Assembly (NCBI GenBank): GCA_003520315.1
Contig: DOVA01000175.1
Location: 1 to 8,332 of the forward strand
Reading direction: 5' to 3'
Source of the DNA: Rikenellaceae bacterium
Lineage (GTDB): Bacteria; Bacteroidota; Bacteroidia; Bacteroidales; UBA932
DNA: 8,332 nucleotides
Both the position numbers and the translations under genes were made by a program. Numbering within the stretch: the first letter of the stretch is position 1; each line of letters opens with the position of its first letter. Below, one piece after another: positions 5,869 to 8,332 of the stretch. Under the pieces are notes generated by a model. That model was not told where the DNA came from. It made no database searches and saw only the letters and a list, made by a program, of their open reading frames with translations.

Positions 5869-7014
5869 TTGGCAGGTATTTACATACATATTCCCTTTTG
5901 CTCACAATTTTGTATCTATTGTGATTTTTATTCTATAAGAAACAAAAAGGACAGAGTTGAAAAATATATAGAATCGCTTCTCTGTGAAATAGAACAGAGA
6001 AGCGATTTTTTTAAAAACTGCAAGATAAAGCCAACAACCATTTATATTGGAGGAGGAACTCCCTCACTTCTGTCATATGATCACCTGTCAAAAATTGTCA
6101 GGTTTGCTTATGCACAATTTGGGATTGACACTTTTTCTCAAATTCAAGAATTTACTATGGAGGTTAATCCTGATGACCTGACCAAAGATTATCTTATTCA
6201 ACTAAAAGATATTGGTGTAAATAGATTGAGTATTGGAGTTCAATCTTTTTTTGATGAGGATTTGCTTTGGATGAATAGACGTCATGATTCTCATAAAGCA
6301 ATAGATGCTTTTTTTATGGCAAGAGATTGTGGCTTTACTAATATTAGTGTGGATCTGATGTTCGGCTTTAGTTTGTTGACAGAACAAAAACTCATGGCAA
6401 ATCTTGAGCGACTGATCTCAATAAGACCTGAACACTTGTCATTATACCAGCTTGGCATCGAGAAAGGAACTCTTCTCGGGAAAAGTTATGAATGTGGAGA
6501 ATATGTTCCTTTGTCAGATGATATCTGTTCATTACAGTATTCTCTTATTCAGAATATGCTCACAAAAGCGGGTTATATTCAATATGAAATTTCAAATTTT
6601 TCACTTCCAGGAAAGGAAGCCTTGCACAATAGTTCTTATTGGGAGCATAAACCTTATATTGGATTTGGTCCGTCAGCACATTCGTTTGATGGAAAGATAA
6701 GAAGCTGGAACTGTTCAAGTCTGAGTAAATACTGTTCTTTTTTACAAGTAGGAGACAGGTGTTTTAAATATGAAAATTTATCTCCCAGGAATATATTTAA
6801 TGAGAAAATAATGCTATCCTTGAGAAGAACAGTCGGAGTGGACCTTCAAGTTCTCGGAGACGTGACTCCTCCTGAGATTTATTCTTTATTTCAACAACAA
6901 TTGGAAAATGCATTAAAGAGAGGGGAAGTAATTATAGATGGAAATAAAATAAAAATCCCGCCGGACAGGTTCTTTGTATCTGATGGGATAATAAGAGATC
7001 TTATGATAGTTTAA
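5869..7014 (+). CDS. hemW: HemW-family radical SAM protein (heme chaperone)
   Basis: This is a 381-residue radical SAM protein formerly annotated as oxygen-independent coproporphyrinogen III oxidase-like. HemW proteins bind heme and are thought to deliver it to membrane respiratory enzymes; they are not the true HemN oxidase. C11, C15 and C18 form the CxxxCxxC cluster motif, here CSQFCIYC. GGGTPS at 61-66, EVNPDD at 98-103 and NRLSIGVQSF at 118-127 are radical SAM/HemN signatures. HNSSYW at 253-258 is the HNxxYW motif of HemW, followed by YIGFGPSAHSF. The start is TTG at 5869, giving MAGIYIHIPFC as in the family, 5 bases after the preceding stop. One deviation is DLMFGFSLLT at 162-171, where most members have a GxPG-type sequence. 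A strong hairpin with a T-tract lies in the early coding region (5972-6012). The gene ends 12 bases from the convergent sdhC. Confidence 0.9.
   Translation: MAGIYIHIPFCSQFCIYCDFYSIRNKKDRVEKYIESLLCEIEQRSDFFKNCKIKPTTIYIGGGTPSLLSYDHLSKIVRFAYAQFGIDTFSQIQEFTMEVNPDDLTKDYLIQLKDIGVNRLSIGVQSFFDEDLLWMNRRHDSHKAIDAFFMARDCGFTNISVDLMFGFSLLTEQKLMANLERLISIRPEHLSLYQLGIEKGTLLGKSYECGEYVPLSDDICSLQYSLIQNMLTKAGYIQYEISNFSLPGKEALHNSSYWEHKPYIGFGPSAHSFDGKIRSWNCSSLSKYCSFLQVGDRCFKYENLSPRNIFNEKIMLSLRRTVGVDLQVLGDVTPPEIYSLFQQQLENALKRGEVIIDGNKIKIPPDRFFVSDGIIRDLMIV
5972..6012 (+). promoter_or_regulatory. Terminator-like hairpin inside the hemW coding region
   Basis: AATCGCTTCTCTGT (5972-5985) and ACAGAGAAGCGATT (5994-6007) are perfect 14-base inverted repeats around an 8-base loop, GAAATAGA. 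They are followed by a T-run, so that 6006-6012 is seven T in a row. This is the form of an intrinsic terminator, but it lies about 105 bases into hemW, over codons for residues 35-48. It could act as an attenuator, a polarity or processing signal, or be a chance structure constrained by coding. The stem itself is directly visible; the role is inference. Confidence 0.6.
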
Positions 7015-7026
7015 AACTTTTATTTT

Positions 7027-7689
7027 TCAGCATATCCCTTTTGACTTGCAGTAGGCTGTTATGGCAATAGTAGCGAAGCCAAGAAAAATAAAAGTAGCGT
7101 AGATATAAGCAATAACCTGCCATCTTTTAAGCCATTTTGAATTGTTCATACCCAAGGTTTGGAAAGCACTCCAGAAACCATGTGTCAGATGAAACCAGAT
7201 AGCAAAGAACCAAATAAGATAAAGTATAACAATCCATATATTACTGAATGTAAGTTGCATGAGATTGTTTACATTTTCCGGTTCACTGCCCGTGAAATCT
7301 TTCAACTGCATATGTGCCCAAAAATGAGTCAAATGGAATATAAGGAAACCTAAAATTATAACTCCGAGCACAAACATGTTTTTGGAAGCCCATGAATCTG
7401 ATCTCCCCTTATGTGCGACTGCATATCTCTCTTTTCCCCTCGCCATCAGGTTTGTGATAGTAAGATAGGAAGCGTAGAAAATATGAATTATAAAACCGGC
7501 AGCAAGTACGGGAACTATTGCAACTACAACGGGCGAACTCATAATTATTATGATGGCATCAAAAGCCTCAGGGCCAAACAGATATGCGGAATTTGCAAAA
7601 AGATGAACCAAAAGGAAAAGCATTAGAAAGAGTCCAGTGATACTCATAATAAGTTTCTTACCGATGGAAGACGTAAATATGTTGCTCAT
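7027..7689 (-). CDS. sdhC: Type-B succinate dehydrogenase/fumarate reductase cytochrome b subunit
   Basis: This 220-residue, five-helix membrane protein matches the single-subunit diheme cytochrome b (SdhC/FrdC) of Bacteroidota and epsilonproteobacterial quinol:fumarate reductases. It anchors the FrdA flavoprotein and FrdB iron-sulfur subunit in the membrane and exchanges electrons with menaquinone. The start IFTSSIGKKLIMSITGLFLM is typical. Histidines in or near the membrane segments, H29, H69, H119 and H167 (with H122, H126 and H170 nearby), are candidates for the four axial heme ligands. WFHLTHGFWSAFQTLG at 165-180 is strongly conserved. It ends in TGA where the family normally ends, confirming TGA as a real stop here. 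frdA and frdB, which normally follow it in one operon, are absent: after a 12-base gap comes convergent hemW. The gene should be transcribed from the box at 7732-7739. The name frdC would be equally suitable. Confidence 0.92.
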   Translation of the reverse strand: MSNIFTSSIGKKLIMSITGLFLMLFLLVHLFANSAYLFGPEAFDAIIIIMSSPVVVAIVPVLAAGFIIHIFYASYLTITNLMARGKERYAVAHKGRSDSWASKNMFVLGVIILGFLIFHLTHFWAHMQLKDFTGSEPENVNNLMQLTFSNIWIVILYLIWFFAIWFHLTHGFWSAFQTLGMNNSKWLKRWQVIAYIYATFIFLGFATIAITAYCKSKGIC

Positions 7690-7731
7690 GCCGCTATAAT
7701 TGTATTATTAATAGTATCTTTTTTTGTTTGG

Positions 7732-7739
7732 CAAAGATA
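7732..7739 (-). promoter_or_regulatory. Possible -7 box for sdhC
   Basis: On the minus strand TATCTTTG followed by C matches TAnnTTTG(Y), 43-50 bases before the sdhC ATG. There is no convincing TTTG at the -33 spacing. The position in a 135-base divergent gap supports it. Confidence 0.45.
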
Positions 7740-7747
7740 TAGCCTTG

Positions 7748-7779
7748 CTTGTTAATTTCATAATATTTAGCTACTTTTG
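7748..7779 (+). promoter_or_regulatory. Probable promoter of pyrH (-33 and -7 elements)
   Basis: CTTG at 7748-7751 and TACTTTTG (then T) at 7772-7779 fit the Bacteroidota -33 and -7 elements with a 20-base spacer, within the usual 19-21. The -33 word is one base off TTTG. Transcription would start near 7786, giving a leader of about 40 bases before the pyrH ATG. This is the best-formed promoter in the window. Confidence 0.5.
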
Positions 7780-7824
7780 TTCTATTCAGATGATTGAATG
7801 ACATAATTTAATACCTAATAATTA

Positions 7825-8332
7825 ATGAAATACAAAAGAGTTCTGTTGAAACTGAGTGGAGAGAGCATTGGAGGCAGGATTGGCGTTGGTTTAGACGAAA
7901 ATATTCTAGCTCAATACGCCAGGGAGATACATGATACAGTAGCTTTGGGTGTTGAAATAGCAATTGTTATAGGGGGAGGAAATATATTCCGGGGACTTTC
8001 AGGAGTCGGAAAGGGCTTTGACAGAGTCAAGGGAGATCAAATGGGAATGTTGGCAACAATCATTAACAGTATTGCACTTTCGATGGCACTTAAGTCCGAA
8101 GGGACTCCTGCAGAGGTTTTTACCTCAACCCCTGCAGAACCTTACGGAATATATTACGGCAGAGATAAAGCCGTAAAGTTTATGGAGAGCGGTGGCGTAT
8201 CAATTATTGCTGGCGGGACGGGTAATCCTTTTTTCACAACAGATACGGCTTCTGCTCTCAGGGCGGCTGAAATTGGAGCTGAGGTACTTCTTAAGGGTAC
8301 AAGAGTAGATGGGGTTTATTCGGCTGACCCGG
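7825..8332 (+). CDS. pyrH: UMP kinase, 3' end outside the window
   Basis: PyrH phosphorylates UMP to UDP with ATP, the committed step toward UTP and CTP; it is a cytoplasmic hexamer of the amino acid kinase fold. The first 169 codons are present, of about 235-240 in the family. Visible motifs are RVLLKLSGES (residues 5-14, phosphate-binding K9), VIGGGNIFRGLSG in the nucleotide-binding region, VKGDQMGMLATIINS, AGGTGNPFFTTDTA, and KGTRVDGVYSADP at the edge. All are as in active bacterial enzymes, with no sign of decay. The ATG at 7825 is preceded by AATTA without a Shine-Dalgarno sequence. It is divergent from sdhC across a 135-base gap with a good promoter candidate. Confidence 0.96.
   Translation, partial: MKYKRVLLKLSGESIGGRIGVGLDENILAQYAREIHDTVALGVEIAIVIGGGNIFRGLSGVGKGFDRVKGDQMGMLATIINSIALSMALKSEGTPAEVFTSTPAEPYGIYYGRDKAVKFMESGGVSIIAGGTGNPFFTTDTASALRAAEIGAEVLLKGTRVDGVYSADP

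Noticed and set aside
7015..7026. Bidirectional terminator between hemW and sdhC
   Set aside because: The 12-base gap and flanks have A and T runs but no stable stem of useful length.
7159..7626. Two plus-strand ORFs opposite sdhC
   Set aside because: They lie wholly antisense to a strongly conserved cytochrome b gene and show no domain or signal.
1..8332. CRISPR array, tRNA/rRNA gene, IS element, phage or defence system
   Set aside because: No regular spaced repeats, cloverleaf, transposase motifs, long terminal inverted repeats or defence domains were seen on either strand.

Overview
The window looks like an AT-rich chromosomal segment of a Bacteroidota member, most likely order Bacteroidales. 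The evidence is the gene order holB-ricT-gldH-trmB, a GldH-type lipoprotein, a RicT with the Bacteroidota-style N-terminal Cys region, a type-B fumarate reductase/succinate dehydrogenase cytochrome b, several TAnnTTTG promoter boxes (the Bacteroidota -7 element), and starts without clear Shine-Dalgarno sequences, including TTG and GTG. This assignment rests on family and motif recognition, not on a database search.

Layout. 1-751: 3' part of a TPR-repeat protein that enters from the left. 742-1002: an 86-codon N-terminal stub of a U32 'peptidase' family gene whose remaining several hundred codons are missing. 1033-2160: holB (DNA polymerase III delta'), interrupted by an in-frame TGA at 1972-1974; the family-like C-terminus continues in the same frame for 61 codons to a TAG. 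2166-4435: ricT, gldH and trmB, tightly packed and partly overlapping, probably one transcription unit with holB. 4395-4883 (minus): a small two-helix membrane protein overlapping the 3' end of trmB tail to tail. 4997-7014: a membrane-anchored coiled-coil protein followed 5 bases later by hemW (radical SAM heme chaperone family). 7027-7689 (minus): sdhC/frdC, standing alone with no frdA/frdB after it. 7825-8332: pyrH (UMP kinase), which runs off the right edge. Divergent promoters can be proposed in the two intergenic gaps, 4884-4996 and 7690-7824.

Most genes are housekeeping: replication clamp loading (holB), tRNA modification (trmB), pyrimidine nucleotide synthesis (pyrH), heme handling (hemW) and anaerobic respiration (sdhC). 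I do not see a mobile element, CRISPR array, phage gene, defence island or a clear new multi-gene system. The most unusual points are gene decay and internal signals: the broken U32 gene beside a nonsense-interrupted holB, a gapped repeat bracketing the holB ORF and containing its premature stop, a perfect 14-bp terminator-like hairpin with a T-tract inside hemW, and an sdhC separated from its usual partners. Two adjacent decayed or interrupted genes could fit a lineage undergoing genome reduction, such as a host-associated one, but assembly error in a draft genome is an equally serious explanation.
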